The notes: generated by a model not told the origin, from the sequence alone. A DNA stretch of 64,000 nt from Cytobacillus gottheilii (GCF_900166665.1 NZ_LT800494.1:1160609-1224608), one strand, 5' to 3'; counted from the stretch's first letter, positions 1 through 9,290 are shown. Translations and numbers: made by a program.

Positions 1-972
1 CACCGCAGTCTTCCAACAAAGGCGCAATTAGATGAATTTAAAGCCCTGCTTGCTGAGAATGCTGAACTGCCTGAAGAGGTTCTGCAGCACTTTAAAATGT
101 ATCCAATTAATAAAGTTCATCCAATGGCTGCATTACGCTCTGCTGTTTCATTGCTTTCTTTATATGATGAAGAAGCAGATTTAATGGATGAGGAAGCAAA
201 CTATCGAAAAGCTGTTCGACTTCAAGCGAAAATGCCGGCAATTGTTACAAGCTTTTCGCGGATTCGTAAAGGTTTAGAGCCTATCGCACCGAAGAAGGAT
301 TTAGGATTTGCTGCAAATTTCCTTTATATGCTTACAGGTGAAGAACCTGAAGATATTGCTATTGAGGCGTTTAATAAAGCGTTGGTGCTTCACGCCGACC
401 ATGAATTAAATGCATCTACATTTACAGCACGCGTGTGTGTAGCTACGTTATCAGACGTTTATTCTGGTGTAACAGCAGCTATTGGAGCGCTCAAAGGGCC
501 GCTGCATGGCGGAGCTAACGAGGCGGTTATGAAGATGCTGTCTGAGATCGAGACCCTCGATAATGTTGATCCATACATTCGTGAAAAACTTGCTAACAAA
601 GAAAAAATCATGGGCTTTGGTCACCGTGTTTACCGTCAGGGAGATCCACGTGCTAAACACTTAAGAGAAATGTCTAAAAGGCTGACAGAGCTTACTGGAG
701 AACCTCATTGGTATGAAATGTCTACACAAATTGAAGGCATTGTGACAGGGGAGAAGAACCTGCCGCCAAACGTTGATTTTTATTCTGCTTCTGTCTACCA
801 TAGCTTAGGCATTGACCATGATTTATTTACACCAATTTTCGCAGTAAGCCGTGTATCTGGCTGGTTAGCGCATATTTTAGAACAATATGACAATAATCGT
901 CTGATCCGTCCTCGTGCTGAATATACAGGACCAGGCATGCAAAAATATGTACCAGTTGAAAACAGAGGCTAA
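1..972 (+). CDS. citZ: Citrate synthase II, 5'-truncated by the window edge
   Basis: Condenses oxaloacetate and acetyl-CoA to citrate, the first TCA step, in the cytosol. The frame is open from base 1, so about 50 N-terminal residues lie outside the window; 323 residues are visible against about 370 for the family. Active-site motifs are present: GPLHGGANE near base 499, GFGHRVYR near 613 and DFYSASVYH near 775. It is followed by icd and mdh, the usual Bacillus TCA cluster. The stop is TAA at 970-972. The promoter and its expected carbon regulation cannot be seen here. Confidence 0.97.
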   Translation, partial: HRSLPTKAQLDEFKALLAENAELPEEVLQHFKMYPINKVHPMAALRSAVSLLSLYDEEADLMDEEANYRKAVRLQAKMPAIVTSFSRIRKGLEPIAPKKDLGFAANFLYMLTGEEPEDIAIEAFNKALVLHADHELNASTFTARVCVATLSDVYSGVTAAIGALKGPLHGGANEAVMKMLSEIETLDNVDPYIREKLANKEKIMGFGHRVYRQGDPRAKHLREMSKRLTELTGEPHWYEMSTQIEGIVTGEKNLPPNVDFYSASVYHSLGIDHDLFTPIFAVSRVSGWLAHILEQYDNNRLIRPRAEYTGPGMQKYVPVENRG

Positions 973-1002
973 TATATAGCTGCTGTTAACTTATACAAAT
1001 GA

Positions 1003-1032
1003 TGTACAGCATTTTACTTTTCTGTGTATAAT
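1003..1032 (+). promoter_or_regulatory. Candidate SigA promoter for icd
   Basis: TGTACA at 1003-1008 and a perfect TATAAT at 1027-1032, 18 bp apart, between citZ and icd. An icd promoter separate from citZ is known in B. subtilis. The weak -35 makes this tentative. Confidence 0.45.
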
Positions 1033-1053
1033 TGCTGTGTTAGATTGAAATAG

Positions 1054-1105
1054 GCTAAAGGTTAGAAGCAGACACATGCTTTCTGACCTTCAGCTTTACT
1101 ATTTT
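1054..1105 (+). promoter_or_regulatory. Leader hairpin before icd
   Basis: A stem of about 13 bp with one bulge pairs 1058-1070 with 1077-1090 (six-base loop), extended by GCT/AGC at 1054-1056 and 1092-1094. A weak T-rich tail follows. It could terminate citZ readthrough, attenuate or stabilise the icd mRNA. The pairing is seen directly; the role is inferred. Confidence 0.45.
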
Positions 1106-1145
1106 GGCACGAAAACCTGATGTGAAAAGGAAGGGAGAAATGAAC

Positions 1146-2414
1146 ATGCAAGGTGAAAAAATTACAGTAAGCAATGGGGTATTAAATGTACCAAACAATC
1201 CGATCGTTCCATTTATTGAAGGAGATGGAATTGGTCCTGATATTTGGGCATCTGCATCAAGAGTTTTAGACGCTGCTGTTGAGAAGGCATACAACAATGA
1301 GCGCAAGCTTGTATGGAAAGAAGTACTGGCTGGTGAAAAGGCATTTAACCAAACTGGTGAGTGGCTTCCAACTGAAACACTGGATACGATTAATGAGTAT
1401 TTAATTGCTATTAAAGGTCCTTTAACGACTCCAATCGGCGGAGGAATTCGTTCTCTGAATGTTGCGCTTCGTCAAGAGCTTGACTTATTTGTTTGTTTGC
1501 GCCCTGTACGCTGGTTCGAAGGAGTTCCTTCTCCTGTAAAACGTCCTCAAGACACAGATATGGTTATTTTCCGCGAAAATACGGAAGATATTTACGCTGG
1601 TATTGAATATGCAAACGGCTCAGACGAAGTGAAAAAGCTTATTTCTTTCCTTCAAGACGAACTGGGTGTTAACAAAATCCGTTTCCCTGAAACTTCAGGA
1701 ATTGGGATTAAACCAGTATCAGAAGAGGGTACATCTCGTCTAGTACGCGCTGCAATTGAGTATGCAATCAAAGAAGGGCGTAAATCTGTAACACTTGTAC
1801 ATAAGGGTAACATTATGAAGTTTACAGAAGGTGCATTTAAAAACTGGGGTTATGAGCTTGCAGAAAGAGAATACGGTGAGAAGGTATTCACTTGGGCAGA
1901 GTATGACCGCATTAAAGATGAAAAAGGCGCAGATGCTGCGAATAAAGCACAAGCTGATGCTGAAGCAGCTGGCAAAATCATCGTTAAAGATTCTATTGCT
2001 GATATCTTCTTACAGCAAATCCTTACACGTCCAAGTGAATTTGACGTTGTGGCAACGATGAACCTGAATGGTGATTACATTTCCGATGCATTGGCTGCAC
2101 AAGTTGGCGGAATTGGAATTGCACCTGGTGCAAATATCAACTACGAAACTGGCCATGCGATTTTTGAAGCAACACATGGTACAGCACCGAAGTATGCTGG
2201 TCTTGATAAAGTAAATCCATCATCTGTTATTCTATCAGGTGTGCTATTGCTTGAGCATTTAGGCTGGACTGAAGCGGCAAGCCTGATCTTAAAATCAGTG
2301 GAAAAAACGATTGCCTCTAAAGTGGTAACATATGATTTTGCACGTTTAATGGATGGAGCAACAGAAGTAAAATGCTCTGAATTCGGTGATGAGTTAATTA
2401 AAAATATGGGTTAA
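1146..2414 (+). CDS. icd: Isocitrate dehydrogenase, NADP-dependent
   Basis: Oxidative decarboxylation of isocitrate to 2-oxoglutarate with NADPH formation. 422 residues, family length. The N-terminus [11 protein letters not shown] matches Bacillus Icd, and the AGGAAGGGAG ribosome site 8-9 bases upstream picks ATG 1146 over ATG 1140 or an upstream start at 1104. [11 protein letters not shown] (near residue 145), the substrate-binding part of the fold, and the C-terminal ATHGTAPK motif are intact. Middle gene of citZ-icd-mdh; a terminator separates it from mdh. Confidence 0.97.
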   Translation: MQGEKITVSNGVLNVPNNPIVPFIEGDGIGPDIWASASRVLDAAVEKAYNNERKLVWKEVLAGEKAFNQTGEWLPTETLDTINEYLIAIKGPLTTPIGGGIRSLNVALRQELDLFVCLRPVRWFEGVPSPVKRPQDTDMVIFRENTEDIYAGIEYANGSDEVKKLISFLQDELGVNKIRFPETSGIGIKPVSEEGTSRLVRAAIEYAIKEGRKSVTLVHKGNIMKFTEGAFKNWGYELAEREYGEKVFTWAEYDRIKDEKGADAANKAQADAEAAGKIIVKDSIADIFLQQILTRPSEFDVVATMNLNGDYISDALAAQVGGIGIAPGANINYETGHAIFEATHGTAPKYAGLDKVNPSSVILSGVLLLEHLGWTEAASLILKSVEKTIASKVVTYDFARLMDGATEVKCSEFGDELIKNMG

Positions 2415-2437
2415 TCCTATTCAATAACTGTTGTATG

Positions 2438-2468
2438 AAGGCTGTTCGAATAGAACAGCCTTTTGTTT
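2438..2468 (+). terminator. Intrinsic terminator after icd
   Basis: Perfect 10-bp stem 2438-2447/2453-2462 with a five-base loop, followed by a T-rich tail. Confidence 0.85.
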
Positions 2469-2503
2469 AAAAAATGTAAAGACAAGCTTAGGAGGAATTT
2501 TTC

Positions 2504-3442
2504 ATGACAATGAGACGAAAAAAAATATCCGTGATCGGCGGCGGGTTTACTGGAACTACAACTGCATTTTTACTTGCTCAAAAGGAGCTTGGCGATGTAG
2601 TGCTAGTTGATATGCCTCATAATGAAAATCCGACAAAAGGAAAAGCCCTCGATATGCTGGAGGCAAGTCCTGTTCAGGGATTTGATGCAAATATTATCGG
2701 CACTGCCAATTATGAAGACACGAAGGATTCAGATATTGTTGTAATAACTGCTGGAATTGCCCGAAAGCCAGGAATGAGCCGTGATGATTTAGTGCAAACC
2801 AATCAAAAGGTAATGAAGAGTGTGACACAGGAAATTGTAAAATACTCTCCTAATTCCTATATTATCGTCTTAACAAATCCAGTGGATGCAATGACATATA
2901 CGGTATTTAAAGAGTCCGGCTTTCCGAAAAACCGTGTAATCGGACAATCAGGGGTATTAGATACTGCTCGTTTCCGAACTTTTGTTGCCCAGGAATTGAA
3001 TCTTTCCGTAAAAGATATTACTGGATTTGTGTTAGGTGGGCATGGTGATGACATGGTTCCGCTTGTCCGTTATTCCTACGCAGGCGGGATTCCGCTTGAA
3101 ACATTAATTCCTGCTGAGCGCTTAGAGGCAATTGTTGAACGTACACGAAAAGGCGGCGGTGAAATTGTTAACCTGTTAGGAAACGGCAGTGCGTATTATG
3201 CTCCTGCAGCTGCATTGGTTGAAATGTGTGAAGCCATCCTAAAGGATCAGCGACGTGTATTACCAGCAATTGCGTATTTAGAAGGTGAATATGGCTATGA
3301 GGGGATTTACCTGGGTGTTCCAACAATACTAGGAGCAAACGGGATTGAAAAGATTGTTGAGCTAGACTTAGAAGAAAATGAAAAGACTGCGCTGGATCAA
3401 TCTGTTCAGTCTGTTAAGAGCGTATTAGAAATATTGGTTTAA
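2504..3442 (+). CDS. mdh: Malate dehydrogenase (NAD)
   Basis: Interconverts malate and oxaloacetate, supplying CitZ. 312 residues, LDH-like type found in Bacillus. The N-terminal Rossmann glycine motif is [11 protein letters not shown] (residues 11-21); the catalytic histidine lies in GGHGDDMVP near residue 180. AGGAGG stands 8 bases before ATG 2504. A terminator lies on each side, so it can be transcribed alone as well as by readthrough from icd. Confidence 0.97.
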   Translation: MTMRRKKISVIGGGFTGTTTAFLLAQKELGDVVLVDMPHNENPTKGKALDMLEASPVQGFDANIIGTANYEDTKDSDIVVITAGIARKPGMSRDDLVQTNQKVMKSVTQEIVKYSPNSYIIVLTNPVDAMTYTVFKESGFPKNRVIGQSGVLDTARFRTFVAQELNLSVKDITGFVLGGHGDDMVPLVRYSYAGGIPLETLIPAERLEAIVERTRKGGGEIVNLLGNGSAYYAPAAALVEMCEAILKDQRRVLPAIAYLEGEYGYEGIYLGVPTILGANGIEKIVELDLEENEKTALDQSVQSVKSVLEILV

Positions 3443-3479
3443 CTTCTAAACAAGCTGATAAAATGTAAATGAATGATTA

Positions 3480-3535
3480 GGGATTGAAGGAATAATGACT
3501 TGATCGTTTGATTCCTTCAATCCTTTTTATTTTTA
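3480..3535 (+). terminator. Intrinsic terminator after mdh
   Basis: 13-bp stem (3481-3493 with 3511-3523) and a 17-base loop followed by a T run. Confidence 0.85.
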
Positions 3536-3560
3536 CTAGCTCAATAAAATTCATTTTTGC

Positions 3561-3588
3561 TTTACAACAAGATATATGCTAATATAAA
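3561..3588 (+). promoter_or_regulatory. Candidate SigA promoter for the MaoC-like gene
   Basis: TTTACA (3561-3566) and TATAAA (3583-3588) with a 16-bp spacer. Predicted start near 3595. Confidence 0.5.
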
Positions 3589-3654
3589 AAAACAGAATAG
3601 TAAGTTAACAGTTGTTTTTACCTTGCGGAAGAACAATCATTTTTTTGTTTAAAA

Positions 3655-3669
3655 ATGAAACCGCTTACA
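3655..3669 (+). promoter_or_regulatory. Candidate cre (CcpA) site
   Basis: ATGAAACCGCTTACA fits the relaxed consensus WTGNAANCGNWNNCW at every fixed position. It lies about 60 bases downstream of the predicted start and 20 bases before the gene, a position where CcpA would block elongation. Confidence 0.5.
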
Positions 3670-3688
3670 TAATTATGGAGGTGTTTGA

Positions 3689-4165
3689 ATGCTTTTAGGG
3701 AAAAAAAGAAAGCTTGGGAGAAAGATTGAAGAAATATCAGTAGGTGAAAAACTAACATTAACAGAAGTGATTGAAGACAAAGATCTGCTGTTATATTTAG
3801 GATTAACTAATGATGCGAACCCTTTATATATTCAGCATGATTACGCATCACAAACTCCATATAAAAAACCAATCGTGCCCAGTATTATGTTAAATGGCAT
3901 GATCACTTCAGCAGTCTCTAAATATTTACCCGGTCCAGGCAGTCATGTCTTAAAGCAAAATCTTGACTATGTAAAGCCTGTTTATCATTATGCATCTGTA
4001 ACTTTTTTATTTGAGGTAACAGCAGTAAACCCATCTGATCATACAATTCTGCTGAATGTAATAGGTACAAATGAAGAGAACGATATTGTCATTCAAGGTG
4101 ACGTCACAGTGTGCCCGCCCCACCGAATTCAGCAAATGGATGGCAATGCGCTTGATAACTTTTAA
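3689..4165 (+). CDS. MaoC-like hotdog-fold protein (acyl dehydratase family)
   Basis: 158 residues, one hotdog domain of the MaoC/(R)-enoyl-CoA hydratase type. The region around residues 40-75 (LTNDANPLY then KPIVPSIML) resembles the substrate-binding part of the family; the standard D-x4-H hydratase pair is not clear (N-D-A-N-P instead), so activity is uncertain. ATG 3689 has GGAGGTG upstream. It lies between mdh and phoP with its own promoter, a candidate cre site and a terminator, so it is probably a single-gene unit under carbon control. The substrate is unknown. Confidence 0.75.
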   Translation: MLLGKKRKLGRKIEEISVGEKLTLTEVIEDKDLLLYLGLTNDANPLYIQHDYASQTPYKKPIVPSIMLNGMITSAVSKYLPGPGSHVLKQNLDYVKPVYHYASVTFLFEVTAVNPSDHTILLNVIGTNEENDIVIQGDVTVCPPHRIQQMDGNALDNF

Positions 4166-4179
4166 CTTATAAAATTTTG

Positions 4180-4210
4180 GATGCTGGCTGATCAAGCCGC
4201 ATCTTTTTTT
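4180..4210 (+). terminator. Intrinsic terminator after the MaoC-like gene
   Basis: GATGC-n-GGCT paired with AGCC-GCATC across a GATCA loop, then seven T. Confidence 0.8.
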
Positions 4211-4324
4211 GAGGTGAAAATAGCGAATGCACGTTCCTTTATTGCTATAATGATATTAGGCAATTTATGAAAATGGATTACATAGATGTATTTGTGGTTT
4301 CTGAATAAATTAACAATTTTTAAT

Positions 4325-4339
4325 TGGATGCGTTTTCAT
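4325..4339 (-). promoter_or_regulatory. Candidate cre site upstream of phoPR
   Basis: On the minus strand ATGAAAACGCATCCA fits WTGNAANCGNWNNCW fully. CcpA repression of phoPR is known in B. subtilis; here the site lies 24 bp upstream of the -35 of the likely phoP promoter. Confidence 0.55.
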
Positions 4340-4362
4340 CATAAGATATTCTTTCGAAAGGG

Positions 4363-4393
4363 TTGCATTGTAAAGAAGTGTTTATATTATAAT
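4363..4393 (+). promoter_or_regulatory. Candidate phoP promoter and leader hairpin
   Basis: TTGCAT (4363-4368) with TATTAT/TATAAT between 4385 and 4393. The leader downstream contains a perfect 7-bp hairpin (TTGCCGG, TTAT, CCGGCAA; 4416-4433). No clear PhoP direct repeats are seen here. Confidence 0.45.
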
Positions 4394-4468
4394 AGATTTA
4401 GGTAGTTGGGGGATGTTGCCGGTTATCCGGCAATATATTTGGGGGAATAAACATATCGGAGGCTTTTC

Positions 4469-5185
4469 ATGAATAAAAAAGTACTTGTCGTCGACGATGA
4501 ACAATCAATTGTTACTTTGCTTCAATATAACTTACAGCAAGCTGGATATGATGTTTTAACTGCTGAAGACGGAGAACTGGGAATGGAGCTCGCAATTTCC
4601 GAAAAACCAGATTTAATTGTTCTCGATTTAATGCTTCCTAAAATGGATGGCATTGAGGTATGCAAGCAGCTTAGGCAGCAAAAAATTGAGGTGCCTATTC
4701 TAATGCTGACGGCCAAGGATGATGAATTTGATAAAGTACTAGGACTTGAATTGGGCGCAGATGATTATATGACGAAGCCTTTCAGCCCTCGAGAAGTTGT
4801 AGCTCGTGTGAAAGCTATTTTAAGAAGAATACAAACTCAGCCAGAGTATGATACAGGCCAAGCCGAACTTCAGGATTATATTCAAATCGCCGGATTAAAA
4901 ATTTATCCGGATCGATATGAAGCCTTTGCAGAAGAAGAACTTTTGGAATTAACGCCGAAAGAATTTGAACTCCTGCTCTATCTGGGCAGACATAAAGGAC
5001 GAGTGCTGACAAGAGATCAGTTATTAAGTGCCGTCTGGAATTATGACTTTGCAGGCGATACACGCATTGTCGATGTTCACATCAGCCATCTGCGGGAAAA
5101 AATCGAACATGACACGAAGAAACCTGTTTATATTAAAACGATACGCGGACTAGGATATAAGCTGGAGGAACCTAAGAAAGAATGA
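4469..5185 (+). CDS. phoP: Phosphate-response regulator PhoP
   Basis: OmpR-family DNA-binding response regulator for phosphate starvation. 238 residues: receiver domain 1-120 with acidic pair D9/D10, phosphoacceptor D53 (LIVLDLMLP) and a lysine in TKPFSP, then a winged-helix domain (about 140-232) with RTIRGLGYK-type ending. GGAGGC precedes ATG 4469. The stop overlaps the phoR start by four bases (ATGA), so the pair is translationally coupled. A Pho-type promoter just after phoR is a likely target. Confidence 0.96.
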   Translation: MNKKVLVVDDEQSIVTLLQYNLQQAGYDVLTAEDGELGMELAISEKPDLIVLDLMLPKMDGIEVCKQLRQQKIEVPILMLTAKDDEFDKVLGLELGADDYMTKPFSPREVVARVKAILRRIQTQPEYDTGQAELQDYIQIAGLKIYPDRYEAFAEEELLELTPKEFELLLYLGRHKGRVLTRDQLLSAVWNYDFAGDTRIVDVHISHLREKIEHDTKKPVYIKTIRGLGYKLEEPKKE

Positions 5186-6951
5186 TTAATTTCAGATCAC
5201 GGCTATTGTTCGCTTTAATAACCTTAATTATAGCCATATTAATATTCCTGGGAATTCTATTAGGGCAGCTTTTTAAGACGAATTCTCTGCAGTCTTTTGA
5301 TGAACGTTTGCAGAGTGAGAGTGATTTAGTAAAAAATTATGTGGACGACCAAGGTGGCGTCAACAGGCTTAGTGAAGAAAAAATAAAAGAAGTAGCTGAA
5401 ACCTTAAATGTTCATATTACAATAGCACTGCCTGGTGGCAGCATTGTTCTTGAGAGTCATGATAAAAGTAATGTTAGCAGGCATCAGGCTATTGTTGAGG
5501 ATATAACAAAGGGAATTAACAGCTCAGAAGAAGTTCTAGAAATTCAGGGCGGATTTAATCTGAATTATTATTGGCGGCCAATCGGGCTAAGTGAGGACCC
5601 AGAAGGTTATATCATTTTAAGCACTGCGATCACCCAGGTGCAAGATGCTTACAGGCAAATTTGGTGGACTTTAAGCATTAGCCTTGGAGCAGCATTATTT
5701 ATTATTATCTTGCTTGTAACTCGTATAACATCTAATTACACACAGCCGATTGAATCAGCTACAAAAGTGGCAATTGAATTGGCAAAAGGGAATTATCGGG
5801 CAAGAACGTACGAGGATCCTTTGAATGAAACGAGTATGTTAAGTAATTCTATCAACATCCTAGCCAGGAACCTGCAAGAGATGGTGAAATCTCAGGAAAT
5901 TCAGCAGGACCGCATTGAGACATTAATTGAAAACATGGGCAGTGGCCTTGTTTTGATTGATAGCAAAGGATATATAAATTTAATAAATCGTTCTTATAAA
6001 GAGATTTTTCAAGTCAGCTCTTCATTCTATTTACATAAGCTCTATTATGAAGTGATGGATAATAATGAGTTAACATCGATGGTAGAAGAAGTATTTATGA
6101 CCGAGCATAAGGTGCGCAAGCAGCTTTTAATTCCAGTTGGCATTGAAAGAAAGCATTTTGATGTTTCTGGTGTACCCATTATTGGAACAAATAATGTTTG
6201 GAAAGGCGTCTTGCTTGTTTTTCATGATATTACAGAATTAAAAAAGCTTGAACAAATGAGAAAAGACTTTGTTGCAAATGTATCGCATGAGCTGAAAACA
6301 CCTATTACATCTATTAAAGGGTTTTCAGAGACTCTTCTGGACGGTGCGATGGAAGATAAGCAGGCATTAACGGACTTTTTAAAGATCATCCTCCAAGAGA
6401 GCGATCGATTACAATCTCTTGTTCAAGATTTATTAGATTTATCAAAGATTGAGCAGCAAGGCTTTAGCTTATCTAAAGAAATATTTGATATACAAGTAAT
6501 GATGAAAGAAGTCTTAGCCATTATGCATGGTAAATTAGAAGAAAAGGATATCTCTCTTTTCTTTGAAAGACAGGAAGAAGCTATATTAATGGAAGGAGAT
6601 CCTTCCCGGCTGAAGCAAGTAATCATTAATTTATTGTCAAATGCCATATCATACACGCCTCAAGGCGGCAGAATCTCATTAACCGTTGCAAATGGACCGA
6701 AAACATTATTTATTAAGGTTCAAGATACTGGGATTGGAATTGAACAAGAGGAGATTCCAAGGATTTTCGAACGTTTCTATCGTGTCGATAAAGCGAGAAG
6801 CCGCAATTCAGGCGGAACTGGTTTAGGTCTGGCGATTGTAAAGCATATTGTTGAAGCTCATAAGGGGAAAATTTCAGTTGAAAGTGATGTTGGTGAAGGC
6901 ACGTCCTTTCATATTGAGCTTCCTAAAGGAAATCTAGAAAACCGCGTTTAG
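5182..6951 (+). CDS. phoR: Sensor histidine kinase PhoR
   Basis: Membrane kinase partner of PhoP. 589 residues, as in B. subtilis: TM1 at about 8-28, an extracytoplasmic domain, TM2 at about 160-180, HAMP linker, a PAS-like domain (about 245-360), HisKA with the phosphorylated histidine near residue 369 (NVSHELKTP) and a HATPase domain with N-, G1- (DTGIGI) and G2-boxes (GGTGLGL). It overlaps phoP and ends 346 bp before hflK. Confidence 0.95.
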   Translation: MINFRSRLLFALITLIIAILIFLGILLGQLFKTNSLQSFDERLQSESDLVKNYVDDQGGVNRLSEEKIKEVAETLNVHITIALPGGSIVLESHDKSNVSRHQAIVEDITKGINSSEEVLEIQGGFNLNYYWRPIGLSEDPEGYIILSTAITQVQDAYRQIWWTLSISLGAALFIIILLVTRITSNYTQPIESATKVAIELAKGNYRARTYEDPLNETSMLSNSINILARNLQEMVKSQEIQQDRIETLIENMGSGLVLIDSKGYINLINRSYKEIFQVSSSFYLHKLYYEVMDNNELTSMVEEVFMTEHKVRKQLLIPVGIERKHFDVSGVPIIGTNNVWKGVLLVFHDITELKKLEQMRKDFVANVSHELKTPITSIKGFSETLLDGAMEDKQALTDFLKIILQESDRLQSLVQDLLDLSKIEQQGFSLSKEIFDIQVMMKEVLAIMHGKLEEKDISLFFERQEEAILMEGDPSRLKQVIINLLSNAISYTPQGGRISLTVANGPKTLFIKVQDTGIGIEQEEIPRIFERFYRVDKARSRNSGGTGLGLAIVKHIVEAHKGKISVESDVGEGTSFHIELPKGNLENRV

Positions 6952-6989
6952 TAGGCAGTGGGATTAAAAAACACATAACTCATGAAGGG

Positions 6990-7043
6990 TTTACATTATA
7001 TTTACAGTCTGTTTATCTTCTGTTTACATTAGACCTTTATAAT
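6990..7043 (+). promoter_or_regulatory. PhoP-activated type promoter (four phased boxes)
   Basis: Four TTTACA-like hexamers start at 6990, 7001, 7012 and 7023 (third copy TTTATC), exactly 11 bp apart, followed by TATAAT at 7038-7043. This is the layout of B. subtilis Pho activator promoters (TTHACA direct repeats with 5-bp gaps ending near -22). There is no protein gene between it and the terminator at 7080-7110. Confidence 0.8.
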
Positions 7044-7049
7044 GATTAA

Positions 7050-7110
7050 GGAAACCCCTTCATCCAAGGTACCAAAGAAAGGAGAAAGCCTACCCCGCTT
7101 TCTCCTTTTC
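7050..7110 (+). ncRNA. Candidate short PhoP-dependent RNA with its own terminator
   Basis: From the predicted start near 7050 to the terminator the transcript would be about 60 nt and has no start codon behind a ribosome site. It ends in a 10-bp hairpin (AGGAGAAAGC paired with GCTTTCTCCT; 7080-7089/7097-7106) plus a T-rich tail. It may be a regulatory RNA, or the leader left after loss of a phosphate-uptake (pst) operon, or a strong attenuator. Confidence 0.5.
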
Positions 7111-7297
7111 TTTATGTCTCACACTCTCAATTAAATTTCTCCATAGATTAGACTCCCACTCCCTTGTTTTCATATAAAACTTAATCATTGAAGATATTGA
7201 TCTTCATCTACTTCAACTTAATTGTCATTTTTATGAAACTTTTTTGTATTCTGACCGTAATAAAGTTACAGACAAAGAAACAGGGAAGGGGAGTAAA

Positions 7298-8263
7298 ATG
7301 GTTAGTTTAAAGAGGATTTATACATTAGCTGGTTTGGCTATCTTGATTGTCGTTTTAGCAATTATCGCCTTTACTTCATGGTACACAGTTGATGAATCAG
7401 ACCAAGCAGTTATTTTAACTTTTGGAGATGCAAAGGATACAATTACCGAGCCAGGATTGCATTTCAAAATGCCATGGCCAATTCAAAGTGTTGAAAAATT
7501 ATCAAAGGAAACCTTCAGTCTCCAGTTTGGCTATGAAGAGCAAGAAGGAGAGATTAAAGATTTTCCGGATGAAACCAAAATGATTACGGGTGATGAAAAC
7601 ATTGTATTAGCCGACCTGGTTGTTCAATGGAAAATTACCGATCCTGAAAAATTTCTTTTTAACGCTGAAGATCCCGAAGAAATTTTATACGATGGTACGT
7701 CTTCGTCACTGCGCAGTATTATTGGAAGCTCACAAATAGACGATGCCTTAACTTCAGGAAAAGCACAAATTGAAGCAGATGTGTGGGAACTGCTGACAAC
7801 TCTCATTGAAAAATATGACATTGGTATATCCATATTAGCTGTTAAGCTTCAGGATGTAGAGTTGCCTAATGCAGATGTTCGGAAAGCGTTTACAGATGTT
7901 ACGGATGCGCGTGAAACCATGAACACGAAATTGAATGAAGCTGAAAAGTACAAGAATCAAAGAATGAATGAGGCACAGGGTGAAGTTTCAGCGATCAAAT
8001 CACGTGCACAAGGGGAGCAGGAATCCCGGTTACAGGGTGCACGAGGAGATGTTGCGGTCTTCAACAGCCTATATGAAGAATATCGGAATAGCCCTGATAT
8101 TACAAGGGAACGGTTAATGCTTGAGACGATGGAACAGGTATTGCCTGGGGCTGAAATTTATATTATGAATGATGATGGAAATACGATGAAGTATTTCCCC
8201 ATTAGACCTTTAGAGAAAGAACAACCAAAGCAAGCGGCTGAAGGAAGTGAAAATAATGAGTGA
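7298..8263 (+). CDS. hflK: FtsH protease modulator HflK
   Basis: SPFH/band-7 membrane protein that with HflC forms a large complex around FtsH. 321 residues: short N-terminus, one TM segment (about 6-28), SPFH domain from about 30 to 220 and a coiled-coil, Glu/Gln-rich C-terminal part. ATG 7298 is chosen because GGGAAGGGGAG lies 5 bases before it; longer in-frame starts lack a site. HflC overlaps its last 8 bases. B. subtilis lacks hflKC at this place, where polA follows phoR, so this is an insertion relative to that species. Confidence 0.9.
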   Translation: MVSLKRIYTLAGLAILIVVLAIIAFTSWYTVDESDQAVILTFGDAKDTITEPGLHFKMPWPIQSVEKLSKETFSLQFGYEEQEGEIKDFPDETKMITGDENIVLADLVVQWKITDPEKFLFNAEDPEEILYDGTSSSLRSIIGSSQIDDALTSGKAQIEADVWELLTTLIEKYDIGISILAVKLQDVELPNADVRKAFTDVTDARETMNTKLNEAEKYKNQRMNEAQGEVSAIKSRAQGEQESRLQGARGDVAVFNSLYEEYRNSPDITRERLMLETMEQVLPGAEIYIMNDDGNTMKYFPIRPLEKEQPKQAAEGSENNE

Positions 8264-9206
8264 TCACAACATAGTGGATATAAATGAACGAGGTGGCGGA
8301 GGCGGCAATCAGTTCATGAACCGAAAATTTATTAGGTTTGGCATCATTGCAGTTATTTTCATAGCTCTGCTTTTAATCTTGTTTACAAACCTTTTTATTG
8401 TAAAAGAAGGTGAATATAAAGTAGTCCGTCAGTTCGGTGAAGTTGTCCGAATCGAAAATACGCCAGGTCTTTCCTATAAAATCCCTTTTATACAAAGTGT
8501 AACGACTTTACCAAAATATCAAATGACTTATGATGTATCTGAGGCAGAGATCAATACGAGAGATAAAAAGCGTATGATCATTGATAATTATGCTGTATGG
8601 AAAATTGATGACCCGATTAAAATGATCTCAAATGCCAGAACGCTTCAGGGTGCGGAAGCGAAAATGGAGGAATTTATTTACTCTGTTACGAGAACACAGC
8701 TTGGACAGCTTGATTATGACGAGATCATTAATGATGAAAAGTCTTCTAGAGGATCCTTAAATACGGAGATTACAGATATGGTCAATGAACTGCTAACGAA
8801 AGATAATTATGGCATCTCAGTGACTGACGTACGTATAAAAAGAACGGATTTGCCGCCTGAGAACGAGCAATCTGTTTTTACCAGGATGATTTCTGAACGT
8901 GAATCAACGGCACAGGAATACCTATCCAAAGGAGATGCTGAGAAAAATAAGATTATCGCTGAGACGGACCGTGATGTTACGAAAATGCTGGCAGCTGCCA
9001 GAGCCGAGGCTGAGCAAATTCGTGCAGACGGGGAAGCGGAAGCAGCAAGAATTTATAATGAGGCTTTCTCCAAAGATCAAAGTTTTTACAGCTTATATAG
9101 GACCTTAGAATCCTATAAAAAGACGATAAATGGCGAAACGGTAATTGTATTGCCATCTGATTCTCCTTATGCACGTTTATTAATGGGATATACAGATACA
9201 GAATAA
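8256..9206 (+). CDS. hflC: FtsH protease modulator HflC
   Basis: Second SPFH subunit of the HflKC complex. 316 residues: Gly-rich N-terminal tail (residues 10-15), TM segment at about 25-47, SPFH domain, then a helical region rich in Glu, Ala and Arg (about 220-270). AAGGAAG sits 8 bases before ATG 8256; a GTG at 8247 would be inside that site. The start overlaps the hflK stop, so the two are translationally coupled. Confidence 0.9.
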   Translation: MSDHNIVDINERGGGGGNQFMNRKFIRFGIIAVIFIALLLILFTNLFIVKEGEYKVVRQFGEVVRIENTPGLSYKIPFIQSVTTLPKYQMTYDVSEAEINTRDKKRMIIDNYAVWKIDDPIKMISNARTLQGAEAKMEEFIYSVTRTQLGQLDYDEIINDEKSSRGSLNTEITDMVNELLTKDNYGISVTDVRIKRTDLPPENEQSVFTRMISERESTAQEYLSKGDAEKNKIIAETDRDVTKMLAAARAEAEQIRADGEAEAARIYNEAFSKDQSFYSLYRTLESYKKTINGETVIVLPSDSPYARLLMGYTDTE

Positions 9207-9227
9207 AATTGATTGATTTTTATACCG

Positions 9228-9290
9228 AAACCGTTATTTTCCTTTCCTTATCATGACATGATAAAATAAAGGAAATTACGGTTTTTTTTT
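9228..9290 (+). terminator. Terminator after hflC
   Basis: Long imperfect hairpin (AAACCGT...ACGGTTT outer stem, further A/T-rich pairs inside) followed by a run of T. Confidence 0.75.
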
